In this document: positions 45,037 through 52,981 of the stretch, in pieces | Layout of the letters: each line of letters starts with the position of its first letter | Position numbering within the stretch: position 1 is the stretch's first letter | Assembly (NCBI RefSeq): GCF_900187615.1 | Contig: NZ_FYDO01000009.1 | Location: 32,434-96,433 of the forward strand | Source: Pseudomonas sp. Irchel s3f7 | GTDB lineage: Bacteria; Pseudomonadota; Gammaproteobacteria; Pseudomonadales; Pseudomonadaceae | DNA: 64,000 nucleotides | Reading direction: 5' to 3' | Position numbers and translations under genes: made by a program | Notes under the pieces: generated by a model | Database searches by the model: none | Told to the model about the DNA's origin: nothing | Seen by the model: the letters and a program-made list of their open reading frames with translations, nothing else

Positions 45037-45537
45037 TCAGAACAACACGTAGGCCGAAGCAGTTGTCTGGTTCAGGTCGATGTCGCCGACTTCCAGCACT
45101 TCGTATTCAGCGCGAATACCGATGTTGCGAAACACATCAAACTCAACGCCGGCACCGTAGGTCAGGTCAACGCCAGTGTCATCATCGGAGGCATTGCCAT
45201 CGGCGTCCCAGGCATGGGCGCCAACGATACCGAACAGTCGCACACGATCACCCAGCGGAAAGCCGAGGTGGGCGGCGGCCTGTACAGATTTACCGTCGAA
45301 ATCGAGGTCCTTGTCCTCGAACTGGCCCAGATCAACGTAGGCACCTTCGAAGGCCAGGTAGCCGTTCAAACGATAACCTGCAAACACCTTGTAGCTGTTG
45401 TCTTCATCGCTCAAATGGGATTTGTCGGTTTCAATGCTGGTGACACCGGCGCCAAGATACAAACCTTTATCGTCAGCGAGTGCCTGAAAAGACAGCAACG
45501 AAAGCAGGGTAGCGAAGCCGAGGTTTCGAAATAGCAT
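45037..45537 (-). CDS. Small outer-membrane beta-barrel protein
   Basis: A 166-residue protein of the eight-strand OmpA/OmpW-like barrel group. The start ATG 45537 gives the signal peptide MLFRNLGFATLLSLLSFQALAD; AAGGA is 11 bases upstream. Strand pattern: LYLGAGVTSIET, YKVFAGYRLNGYLAFEGAYVDLGQF, VRLFGIVGAHAW, GAGVEFDVFRNIGIRAEYEVLEV. The last residue is phenylalanine (ASAYVLF). A degenerate relative is encoded at 48519-48890. Confidence 0.83.
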   Translation of the reverse strand: MLFRNLGFATLLSLLSFQALADDKGLYLGAGVTSIETDKSHLSDEDNSYKVFAGYRLNGYLAFEGAYVDLGQFEDKDLDFDGKSVQAAAHLGFPLGDRVRLFGIVGAHAWDADGNASDDDTGVDLTYGAGVEFDVFRNIGIRAEYEVLEVGDIDLNQTTASAYVLF

Positions 45538-45642
45538 GGGAGGTGTAGTCCTTCTACAGGTTGTCGATTGTGAGGTGTTTGCCGGGAATTTGAGCGAACA
45601 CAACGCCTGATAGAAGTCATTGATTGGTATTTTTGAGCCGCC

Positions 45643-47214
45643 TCAATCCGCGTGAGGATTGAGGATCATCGGGCATTGAAAATAGCGTCTGGCCAATGCC
45701 TGGGCAGGGAGCGCCTTGGAAAACAGCCAGCCTTGGGCCAACACCACACCTTCTGACGCCAGGTGCGGGAGTTGAAGTTGAGTCTCTACGCCTTCGGCGA
45801 CGACCTTGAGCTTCAGCGCCCTGGCAATATTGGCAATATGGCGCCACAGGGCATCCGGGGCCGCGATCTTGTCGTGCTCGATGAATGAGCGATCGATTTT
45901 CAGGATGTCGACGGGGACGGATTCAATGAGCGAGAGACTGGAGTAGCCGGTACCGAAGTCATCGAGCGCAATAAGGTGCCCGTACGCTCGAAGTTTGTGC
46001 AATTGGACCGCTGCGGTTTTCTGGTCCAGCAGCGCTCTTTCGGTGACTTCAAAAACGATGATGGACGCCGGCATGTTGTACGTCGCCATGATGCTGGCCA
46101 CGAACTCCGGAAAGGTTGGGTCGAGAATGTCTTGGGCGGAAAGATTGATGGTGATGTAGAAATCCTTGCACGCCCAAAGATAGGTGCTGTAGTCCTCGGC
46201 GACCTGGCGTATGACCGAGCGCGTCAGCTCGCAGATCAACTCGGAACGCTCTGCCGCCTCGATGAACACGTCTGCCGCAATGGCGACGCCGTTGGTGTTC
46301 CAGCGAGAAAGCGATTCGGCACCGACCAGATTGCCCGTCCTCAAATTGACGATAGGCTGGTAATGAACATCCAGCTTGTTCGCCCTGATGGCCTTGCGCA
46401 GTTGAACGACGGTCGAGGTGCAATACCGCTGGATTCGCCAGGTGATGTACAGCAGGGCTGCCGCCATGAAAGCCAGGGCAATGAATAGCTTCCACTTGAG
46501 ACCTGTGAGATCACTCACCGGCAGTGAAATGACCGAGATCAGTGCGTTGTGACTGCCCGGAAAAGCGACATAGACGTAGTCTGCCGTGGTGACGAGCTCT
46601 TCAAGGGGCAAGGGTTGTTGCATGTTCAGGTGGGGGCGGCTCGTTGAGGTCATGGGCCACACGCCGTCTGGGCCTTGGAGCTCCAGTTGCACATCCTGCG
46701 GGATGTTCAGGTTATCCAGGAGTATTTCCTTGTTGACCCACACGTAAGCTGATTGCTGCGAAATGATGATGAAGTCCGTATCCGCGGAGGCTTGCGGGGC
46801 GGAACTCATTTCATAGACTCGCCCGTTGACGGGGCGCCAATTCTTTTCGTGTCCCACGGCTACCGAAGCGATCTCCTGGCCGTAGGAAGAGCAGATCTTG
46901 CCGTTATCGAGCTGGACCGCCGCCTGATAAATGAAACGAAAGTTTTTTACCGAATTCGCTATTTGGGAATACTGCTCGCTGGAGCAATCCTGGCTGGAAC
47001 GATCAATGCCGCTGAGGGCTTCCAACGCTTTACTGATCTGGCTGTTGGGTTCGACTTGAGCGGAACTGAAATCTTCATGGATGTTTTTCAAGCGCTTTTC
47101 TATCAGGTTCTCTGCAAGCCCCCCGGCAAAAAACCATGCGGCCGTACCCACGGCAGCGGTTGCGCATAAAGCTAACGAGTGTCTTTTCAGCAAGGCTTTA
47201 TACGCGGCGATCAT
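45643..47214 (-). CDS. CSS-motif EAL-domain cyclic di-GMP phosphodiesterase
   Basis: A 523-residue protein with TM1 near residues 13-32, a periplasmic CSS-type sensor (DCSSEQ near residue 76, a second cysteine in GKICSSYG), TM2 at about 240-258 and an EAL domain. The signature glutamate is present but the motif reads GAESLSRW (ESL instead of EAL). NINLSAQDI-like, ALDDFGTGYSSL, KIDRSFI and VVAEGVET are intact, so phosphodiesterase activity is expected. In enterobacteria the CSS cysteines sense redox state through disulfide formation. A 34-residue membrane protein is encoded 42 bases upstream. Confidence 0.9.
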   Translation of the reverse strand: MIAAYKALLKRHSLALCATAAVGTAAWFFAGGLAENLIEKRLKNIHEDFSSAQVEPNSQISKALEALSGIDRSSQDCSSEQYSQIANSVKNFRFIYQAAVQLDNGKICSSYGQEIASVAVGHEKNWRPVNGRVYEMSSAPQASADTDFIIISQQSAYVWVNKEILLDNLNIPQDVQLELQGPDGVWPMTSTSRPHLNMQQPLPLEELVTTADYVYVAFPGSHNALISVISLPVSDLTGLKWKLFIALAFMAAALLYITWRIQRYCTSTVVQLRKAIRANKLDVHYQPIVNLRTGNLVGAESLSRWNTNGVAIAADVFIEAAERSELICELTRSVIRQVAEDYSTYLWACKDFYITINLSAQDILDPTFPEFVASIMATYNMPASIIVFEVTERALLDQKTAAVQLHKLRAYGHLIALDDFGTGYSSLSLIESVPVDILKIDRSFIEHDKIAAPDALWRHIANIARALKLKVVAEGVETQLQLPHLASEGVVLAQGWLFSKALPAQALARRYFQCPMILNPHAD

Positions 47215-47256
47215 GAAAACTCCAAAAAGAGATCTGGCCCGAAGTGAGGGTGCGCG

Positions 47257-47361
47257 TTAGAAGCCGTCGATTAACCAGGCTAACGCGACACCACACAAAT
47301 AGGCGGCGAGGCAGAAGATGACTTTCTGTTTGAGCGGAAGTGAGTTGAGCCGATATCGCAT
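47257..47361 (-). CDS. 34-residue membrane protein upstream of the EAL gene
   Basis: On the minus strand the ORF reads MRYRLNSLPLKQKVIFCLAA... to ...WLIDGF. It has a basic N-terminus and one hydrophobic helix (VIFCLAAYLCGVALAWLI). The ribosome site AAGGAGAT is six bases before ATG, close to ideal and better than those of most genes here. It lies 42 bases before the EAL gene on the same strand, so the two are probably in one transcript. A helper or regulator of the phosphodiesterase is a guess. No family recognised. Confidence 0.6.
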   Translation of the reverse strand: MRYRLNSLPLKQKVIFCLAAYLCGVALAWLIDGF

Positions 47362-47473
47362 GCCTATCTCCTTGAATTAGAAATAAGCAATGCTGGCAAT
47401 TCAGGTTGGCGGATGAAAATTATTGATTGTTATTTTTAGACTCGGAATAGCGTTCACTCGCCCCTTTGTTTGC

Positions 47474-48448
47474 TCAGCGGTTGGACGTTGACAGCCTGGC
47501 GGCATTACGTCGGGCCGTTTCTGAGGGGATCTCCCCATAAGCATCCTGATACGCCTTGGAGAATCGGCTGAGATGGTGAAAATTCCAATACATCGCCGTT
47601 TCGGTAACGGTTGGCCATGTGTTGCAGATCAAATCCCGGCGGACATTGGCGAGTCTCAGGTTTCGCACGTAAGCGATCGGTGAAATCCCGAACGTTTCGA
47701 CAAAGCCGTGATGCAAGGTGCGCGTGGTGGTTTCAAGCTGTCTGACCAGCGCTTTCATGCAAAGCGCCTTTTTTGAATTCTGATGAATGTACTCGATGGC
47801 TTCGATCGCGACTTTTCTGCGTGTCGGAGTACGAAGCGCGGAACGACCGGCCGGTCTCAGTGCTGTTAGCAGGGACGTCAGCAACGCATCTTCAATGGCT
47901 GAGATCTCTGAACCGCTGCGCTGTTGTAAAGGGGTGTTATTGGCATCGATAAAGTGAGCATTGATGGCCTCAATGGCCGATTGCATCAATTTGAAGTTTG
48001 CAACCTGAAAACGATGCTCGTTTCGACCGGCAAGCACGTCGATGGTCGAGTGACCTTCAAGGCACTGGACATAATGTTCCATTGTCGTGGTCAGTGTGAA
48101 AAGTGTTTCGTTGGGCTCGCAAACGTAATGCACGGGCTCGCCGCTGTACAACACGATGATTTCGTTAGGTCGCAACTTGTGATCATTGACAGTGGGGCGA
48201 CCCACGGAAGATTGAGAAATGGCTACGCTGACAAAACCATGAGGTACCGAGCTGACCAGTGTTACCGCAGAATCGAATTCCAGTCGACTGCATTGAAGTC
48301 GGGGACCATCAATGACCTTATGCTGTCGAATGCTGGCTTCATACTCTGACGGAGTAAGGCTCATTTCCCACCGTCCAATCGTGCGATGGGGAGTGTCCGT
48401 CGGCGTAGACGTTACATGAAAGACTTCATCAGGGATTGTGCGGCACAT
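47474..48448 (-). CDS. AraC-family regulator, EutR-type architecture
   Basis: A 324-residue regulator with a poorly conserved N-terminal domain (HVTSTPTDTPHRTIGRWEMSL, IVLYSGEPVHYVCEP) and a C-terminal HTH_18 domain (ALCMKALVRQLETTTRTLHHGF, WNFHHLSRFSKAYQDAYGEIPSETAR). The layout is that of EutR-like regulators. An in-frame ATG at 48364 with GGTGGG ahead is an alternative start, but the upstream residues look like part of the domain. Target genes unknown; the neighbours suggest the barrel proteins or the EAL gene. Confidence 0.85.
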   Translation of the reverse strand: MCRTIPDEVFHVTSTPTDTPHRTIGRWEMSLTPSEYEASIRQHKVIDGPRLQCSRLEFDSAVTLVSSVPHGFVSVAISQSSVGRPTVNDHKLRPNEIIVLYSGEPVHYVCEPNETLFTLTTTMEHYVQCLEGHSTIDVLAGRNEHRFQVANFKLMQSAIEAINAHFIDANNTPLQQRSGSEISAIEDALLTSLLTALRPAGRSALRTPTRRKVAIEAIEYIHQNSKKALCMKALVRQLETTTRTLHHGFVETFGISPIAYVRNLRLANVRRDLICNTWPTVTETAMYWNFHHLSRFSKAYQDAYGEIPSETARRNAARLSTSNR

Positions 48449-48518
48449 GGAATGAACGCTCTTCAGCTAAATGGATAGTTCTAAGTAGAGGCACCTGACT
48501 TGGCCTCGGTCCTGGCGG

Positions 48519-48890
48519 TCAGATCGATGAGGTTGTGAGTGTTTCAGACATCGACTTCACTGAATCCGGCGCAAGTGCTAACGCGGCTGAAAAAACATAC
48601 GTATCGTTCAAAGGTAAATCCAACAGGCTTTGTAGTTTTTCCGGTGCAATGTTCGAACCAAAGATAGCCGTCTGTTGACTGGCCGAGCCAATGGCCGATG
48701 CGTCAAAGGCAAAATACTCGTCCACACGGTAGTCTGAACAAATCTTGTAATCGGCCTGTTCTTCGCTCAGCGAATTTTTGTTGCTTTCAATGCGTGTCAT
48801 GTCGGCGTTGTAAAGTTCTTTGTCAGTGGCCATGGCCTTCAGAGAAAGCATTACACCAAACGATGCGGTGGCGAGGTTTTTCATCAGCAT
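48519..48890 (-). CDS. Degenerate paralogue of the small barrel protein
   Basis: A 123-residue protein MLMKNLATASFGVMLSLKAM with a signal-like N-terminus. It aligns along its length with residues 1-105 of the barrel at 45037-45537: TDKELY with DDKGLYLG, TRIESNKNSLSEEQADYKICSDYRVDEYFAFDA with TSIETDKSHLSDEDNSYKVFAGYRLNGYLAFEG. Later strands are missing and glycines are lost, so it cannot form a full eight-strand barrel. It is probably a decaying duplicate or has a new role. Confidence 0.55.
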   Translation of the reverse strand: MLMKNLATASFGVMLSLKAMATDKELYNADMTRIESNKNSLSEEQADYKICSDYRVDEYFAFDASAIGSASQQTAIFGSNIAPEKLQSLLDLPLNDTYVFSAALALAPDSVKSMSETLTTSSI

Positions 48891-49221
48891 TGACGTGCTT
48901 CCTTGTTAATGAATTTTCTGAAAAAGCATAATGTCAGCCGCATCATTGCCACGGCCTGGTCAGTGGATACTCTCGCTGCCATCTTGCTTATTAAAATCAA
49001 AAACTCATATTTTCGAGGTTGCCGACAGCACTGCCGGGTGTCATTCAGATTGATTGCAGGAGCATGGAGCCGTGGTGCGCGCTGAGTGACAGCGCATACG
49101 GCTCCAGGAAAAAAGGAGGGACTTTAGATGCGGGGAATGTCCGATTCAAGTTAATAATTCTTATTTTTTCTTGAATGCACAGGGACGGCAAGGCCTGGCA
49201 GGTCCTTTTGCCAGCAAACGC
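48891..49221. other. AT-rich intergenic stretch
   Basis: Between the degenerate barrel gene and the ToxS-like gene. AT-rich, with short ORFs that look random and no ribosome site of note. The sequence near 49068-49095 (GCGCTGAGTGACAGCGC) forms a small hairpin. Nothing else definite. Confidence 0.5.
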
Positions 49222-49704
49222 TTAGTGATTCATGCAGCGCAACCGACCCAACTCATGCACGTAAAAACAAACGGCGCTTTTGTTGGCGGTAGGGATCAAT
49301 TCGTAGTTAAGAACGGCGCCTTCCTGGAGTACGTATTGGCGCCTGAAGAAGAGATCGGGTGTCTTCTCAATGGCGAACAATTCGTTGTCCTGACTCAGCT
49401 TGACGCTGCTGATCTTTATTTGAACGTGATGGTTACTTTCGCGAACAACATCCGCTGAAATAGTAGCGTTGCGAATTTTTCCGTTCAGGCTTTCCAGAGT
49501 GGTTTGGGTCAGTCGGCCGTGTCCGATGGTCAGATACTCTTCAGTGTTGAGCTGATTGGTATCTTCGAGCCATTGCCGGGTGATGGTTTGATAGCTGGTA
49601 TTTTCCATGTAGTAAGAGGGCGAATAGAACAGGGAAAAAATACAGGCAGCGTTGATGAGCCCAAGAACTATCCAGTGAGTCCAGGAAGGTATCGTTGGCT
49701 TCAT
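49222..49704 (-). CDS. ToxS-like membrane partner protein
   Basis: A 160-residue protein with one N-terminal membrane helix (HWIVLGLINAACIFSLFY) and a periplasmic domain of about 125 residues with two cysteines near the C-terminus (KSAVCFYVHELGRLRCMNH). The start is ATG 49704, which overlaps the stop of the upstream winged-helix regulator as ATGA; GGAAG lies upstream. The topology, size and coupling are those of ToxS/TcpH proteins, which stabilise the periplasmic part of a ToxR-type regulator. Sequence similarity to ToxS itself is not obvious. Convincing by context. Confidence 0.65.
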   Translation of the reverse strand: MKPTIPSWTHWIVLGLINAACIFSLFYSPSYYMENTSYQTITRQWLEDTNQLNTEEYLTIGHGRLTQTTLESLNGKIRNATISADVVRESNHHVQIKISSVKLSQDNELFAIEKTPDLFFRRQYVLQEGAVLNYELIPTANKSAVCFYVHELGRLRCMNH

Positions 49705-50522
49705 ATTGTTGCTTCCAAACATTGGCGAATCATCAAGGCAAGGTCTTTTTGGTCGCTATTGAGTTGTAAGTTCGCTGTGCTCATGTCTGGGCGAACGCAC
49801 GAAACAGAATAGGTAGATTTATAGCGATTCAGCCATACCTGGCCTTTCAGGTTTGGCGAAACCTGTTGAACCTGTTTCGCCGAATCATCCCTCAGTGATT
49901 CAGCTTCGGCGACGCTGTGCCCGACGGCATGGATGACTAAGTTGTTCTGTTCAATGCTGGAAATTTCTATCTTCGGTGTGTCGAAGCCAGAGTGGAAGCC
50001 CGCGAAGGCGCATACCCCCAACGTCAGGACATAACCGATTGATTGGGCTTTGTTGATAAAACCGGATGTTGTGGTTTTCTCTGGCGGTATCAGCGGTACA
50101 ACAGTTTCAGCGGGTGCAGGCTCTTCAATGACGGGTGCATCAGGTTGCCCGACTACTTCTATTGGCGCCGGTAAATCTGTTTGATCTTCGATGACGTACT
50201 GACGGTTGAAGCAATAGCCTCTTCGAGGAACCGTCATCAGGATTTCGTGATCCCGATTATCGTTCAAAATGTTTCTAAGGGAGAAAACAGCCTGATTGAG
50301 ACTGCCAGAGGCGACAACGCGATCATTCCAGGTGTAGTCGATGATCTCTTCACGGTTTTTGGTCTGACCAGGTTCCATCAACAGCAGGTCCAGCAGACGC
50401 GACTCAGCTCTACCCAACGTGGAGTTTTGAACATCTCCATGGGGAGTGGTGATGGAAAGCAGGGCGGTGTCCGGGTCGAAAAGGGCCTTGGCACCATTTT
50501 TCAACTTGAAGGCGTAACGCAT
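49701..50522 (-). CDS. ToxR/CadC-like membrane-bound winged-helix regulator
   Basis: A 273-residue one-component regulator. The N-terminal OmpR-type winged-helix domain (residues about 15-110) has LGRAESRLLDLLLMEPGQTKNREEIIDYTW, SGSLNQAVFSLRNILND and TVPRRGYCF. A proline-rich linker (about 115-150) leads to one membrane helix (QSIGYVLTLGVCAFAGF) and a periplasmic domain with two cysteines (SVSCVRPD, MIRQCLEA). It would sense a periplasmic or envelope signal and bind DNA directly. GGAGG is seven bases before its ATG. It forms a pair with the ToxS-like protein. Confidence 0.85.
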   Translation of the reverse strand: MRYAFKLKNGAKALFDPDTALLSITTPHGDVQNSTLGRAESRLLDLLLMEPGQTKNREEIIDYTWNDRVVASGSLNQAVFSLRNILNDNRDHEILMTVPRRGYCFNRQYVIEDQTDLPAPIEVVGQPDAPVIEEPAPAETVVPLIPPEKTTTSGFINKAQSIGYVLTLGVCAFAGFHSGFDTPKIEISSIEQNNLVIHAVGHSVAEAESLRDDSAKQVQQVSPNLKGQVWLNRYKSTYSVSCVRPDMSTANLQLNSDQKDLALMIRQCLEATI

Positions 50523-51051
50523 GGGAGTCCTCCGTTCAGTTGGTTCTGGCTGAGTATACAGATGGTTTTGATAGGCTGGATTTGACGCAATCCGCTCTTG
50601 TGGAGAGAGGAACAGCTATCCACGTGCAAGCGCAGCCGGTGCGCAGAGCGTCACGATACAAGGCTGAAATAGCCCATCAAAAATTTCACTGGAATCAAGC
50701 AAGAGCAAATCCACGGGTTTCAATCGAAGCCAATAATGATGCTGGGTACGAGTAATTTGCGCTATCCGAAAAGTGCGAGGCGGGGTTTGAGCGGGGCAGC
50801 AATCTCAAGTCAGGCGGGCGTCTTTGCTCAACTGATTCGCATTTGCGCAGGGGTATTCAATCGTCGATTTAATGCTGAACAGTGATTGCAATGTTCATCA
50901 GTAATCAATAGTCGGGGCGCCTGGCCGGTCACTAATCATTATTGATCCGTATTAACTTTGCGTCCGGATCAATGCAGTTTTAAATGGATGTCGGGGATTG
51001 TGGACGCTGTCGTGGCATAAGCAATCCTCATCTCTCGTTTCAAATCCTTTG
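50523..51051. other. Intergenic region with promoter and possible small RNA gene
   Basis: No convincing protein-coding frame. A TATACT -10-like word for the ToxR-like gene lies at 50553-50558 (minus strand). The right part (about 50940-51050) is followed by a strong rightward terminator although no rightward gene lies upstream, and contains several GGA words. See the terminator entry. Confidence 0.45.
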
Positions 51052-51087
51052 CCCCACGTCCTTCCATGGTGGACGTGGGGTTTTTTT
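51052..51087 (+). terminator. Strong orphan intrinsic terminator
   Basis: CCCCACGTCC and GGACGTGGGG form a perfect ten-base stem around TTCCATGGT, followed by seven T. It works for rightward transcription only. No rightward protein gene precedes it, so it probably ends an RNA gene in 50523-51051. Confidence 0.88.
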
Positions 51088-51137
51088 ATGCCTTGTTTAT
51101 GGCCAATCGCAACGAAGAGTCCGTCTCCACCCTGGGA

Positions 51138-51602
51138 TCAAGGCAAGACGTTGTAGCCGCGCTGTTGCAGGCAACTGGTGTACACGGAGTTGTTGGCGGT
51201 GATGTTTTGCTCGGTGGTGCCAGCGTTTTGTCGGCGTTCCTGGCGTTGCCTCGATCCCCCGACCACGACGCCTGCCGCCGCAGCGCTGCGCGCATTGTTC
51301 TGGCGGTAGTCTTGCTGAATGTCGTCGTCAATCTGGTCGTAGACATTGTCATGTTGCTGACCCCGGACCTCCGCCGCAGCAGCTCCGGCGACCGCAGCGG
51401 TGGTGGCGCCTTTTACCCGGCCACCGGATGGCACCGTGGTTTCTATGGGGAATTGAGCATTGGCTTGTGATTGGCAAGCGCCGGTGTCTTGCTGGATGGT
51501 CTGGGAGGTTTGGCCTTTTAGTGGCACCACCGTCACCGCCAACGCACTGGAGCTGGCGAGCAATACCAAGGCCGATAGGGTAAACGTCAATTTTTTCATC
51601 AA
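51138..51602 (-). CDS. Secreted glycine/alanine-rich protein with glycine-zipper-like segment
   Basis: A 154-residue protein. Signal peptide MMKKLTFTLSALVLLASSSALA; the start may be either of the first two ATGs. The middle GATTAAVAGAAAAEVRGQQ and ARSAAAAGVVVGGSRQRQ segments are glycine/alanine-rich, and cysteines at the ends (TGACQSQAN, YTSCLQQRGY) may bridge. The pattern of a secreted protein with a glycine-zipper and a terminal YxxCLxQRGY is common for envelope proteins of unknown function. Confidence 0.75.
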   Translation of the reverse strand: MMKKLTFTLSALVLLASSSALAVTVVPLKGQTSQTIQQDTGACQSQANAQFPIETTVPSGGRVKGATTAAVAGAAAAEVRGQQHDNVYDQIDDDIQQDYRQNNARSAAAAGVVVGGSRQRQERRQNAGTTEQNITANNSVYTSCLQQRGYNVLP

Positions 51603-51751
51603 GTCGGACTCTCGTTAAACATCGTTAAGCCGTCTAACGGTTTGCTTAGGGAGACTGGCGACTGAAACCCCATGCCCGTCAAATGCGCAGTGCAACCCAA
51701 GGTCATGGATGGCAGGCAATTGAGCGTTTGCAATGGGGTATCGCGGGGTTG

Positions 51752-52432
51752 TTACTGCTTGTTAAGCAGAGCCTGCATGTCGCTGGTCATGCCTTTGAGT
51801 GCAACTTTGAAGTCATTGGCGACAACTGGCTGGCTTTCGTTTTCCAGGGTCTCGCCGAATACCTTGCGCACCATCTTGGCAACCGGCATACCGGTTTTTG
51901 CGTCGATCAAATCGGCTTCGATAAACATCTCGGCTGTCTGATCACGGTGGCCGGTGACCGCTTGTGTCGTCGCGACAATGGCAGCGATCGGCACAACCTC
52001 ATACCAATGCATGCCTTCGTTGTTTGCGCTGACGTGGGTGATCGCTGCTTGCAAGATCAGGGTCCGCGAATCGGCCGGCACTTGCTGTGTGTCCGATACG
52101 ACGGTGTAAGAGGGGGCGAACGCATTTCGGATGCTGTCGCTGGCCATGGCCTGAACGTCTTCCAGGGTCTGCAGGTTGACGCGCTGGGTCGGTTTCGGCG
52201 ATGGGTACAGCTCTACTTGCTTGAACACGACTGTGGAGTAGGCTTTCGGATCAAACCCTGGCGCTACCCAGCGCATGACCTTCTGTTCACTCGACGTGGT
52301 CTGCTCTTCCAGCCCCTGATAATTGGGCAGGAAGCCCGAGTATTGCTCCGGCTGCGCGACCTGCGAGACACAGCCGACCTGAAATACGCAGCTCGCAGCA
52401 ATACCCACAATCCATCTATTCGACATGCTCAT
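51752..52432 (-). CDS. DUF3313-type lipoprotein
   Basis: A 226-residue lipoprotein: a hydrophobic N-terminus with lipobox FQVGC, the DUF3313-typical opening YSGFLPNYQGL and MRWVAPGFDPKAYSTVVF. Ends in a helix DFKVALKGMTSDMQALL. Members are envelope lipoproteins without a known biochemical role. The start ATG 52432 has no strong ribosome site; ATG 52426 is an alternative. Confidence 0.82.
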   Translation of the reverse strand: MSMSNRWIVGIAASCVFQVGCVSQVAQPEQYSGFLPNYQGLEEQTTSSEQKVMRWVAPGFDPKAYSTVVFKQVELYPSPKPTQRVNLQTLEDVQAMASDSIRNAFAPSYTVVSDTQQVPADSRTLILQAAITHVSANNEGMHWYEVVPIAAIVATTQAVTGHRDQTAEMFIEADLIDAKTGMPVAKMVRKVFGETLENESQPVVANDFKVALKGMTSDMQALLNKQ

Positions 52433-52641
52433 TGGTTCTGTTCTCAGTGGTGGAAGTTTTCATACAGATTTTGATGCGGGGGCGGATGCTGCCCGCAGTG
52501 GCGGGATAATCCGAATCAAAAACCCTCAAACACGATTAAACTTCACCACCGGCGTGTTTTTGGCCGCGTGTCGGGGTAGGGGGCACAGGCCCGAAGTTTT
52601 AAGCTGATATCATTCGAACACTGACAAACCGAGCAAAAAAT

Positions 52642-52812
52642 ATGAACCGTCGTAAAAAAATAAAACAGTTGTTACAGGCGCACGCCAAAAAGGCGAGTGC
52701 CAAACTGGCACCGGTCAACAAGTCTAAATACATCAGCAAGGCTGACCGCTTGAAGCTGGCTGCTGAGGCCACTCCCGACACAGTCATCTCCCCGGAAAAC
52801 GGATCCATCTAG
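52642..52812 (+). CDS. Small basic protein, DUF2986-like
   Basis: A 56-residue ORF from ATG 52642: [20 protein letters not shown] then [20 protein letters not shown]. The very basic N-terminus and the KLAP-NK-KYISKA(D/E)R phrase fit DUF2986 proteins of gamma-proteobacteria. Function unknown; a nucleic-acid-associated role is only a guess from charge. It stands alone between the DUF3313 lipoprotein gene and kup. Confidence 0.72.
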   Translation: MNRRKKIKQLLQAHAKKASAKLAPVNKSKYISKADRLKLAAEATPDTVISPENGSI

Positions 52813-52981
52813 CTCAAGCACCGATCCGCTGTTTCGAAGGGACAGTCTTCGTCTCGTCGATTTTTTACGCTTTCTTTACGACTGCTGTTTTCGCCCTCAA
52901 AGATACTGGCCGCGTTTTCTAGACCGTCCATGCGCCTCGTGGCTCCAGTGGCCCAGGCAAGTCGTTGTGCCCAACGACGGC

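Noticed and set aside
50940..51087. Assignment of the putative small RNA to RsmX, RsmY or RsmZ
   Set aside because: Several GGA words are present, but they are not clearly in hairpin loops and no GacA-type upstream site (TGTAAG...CTTACA) was found.
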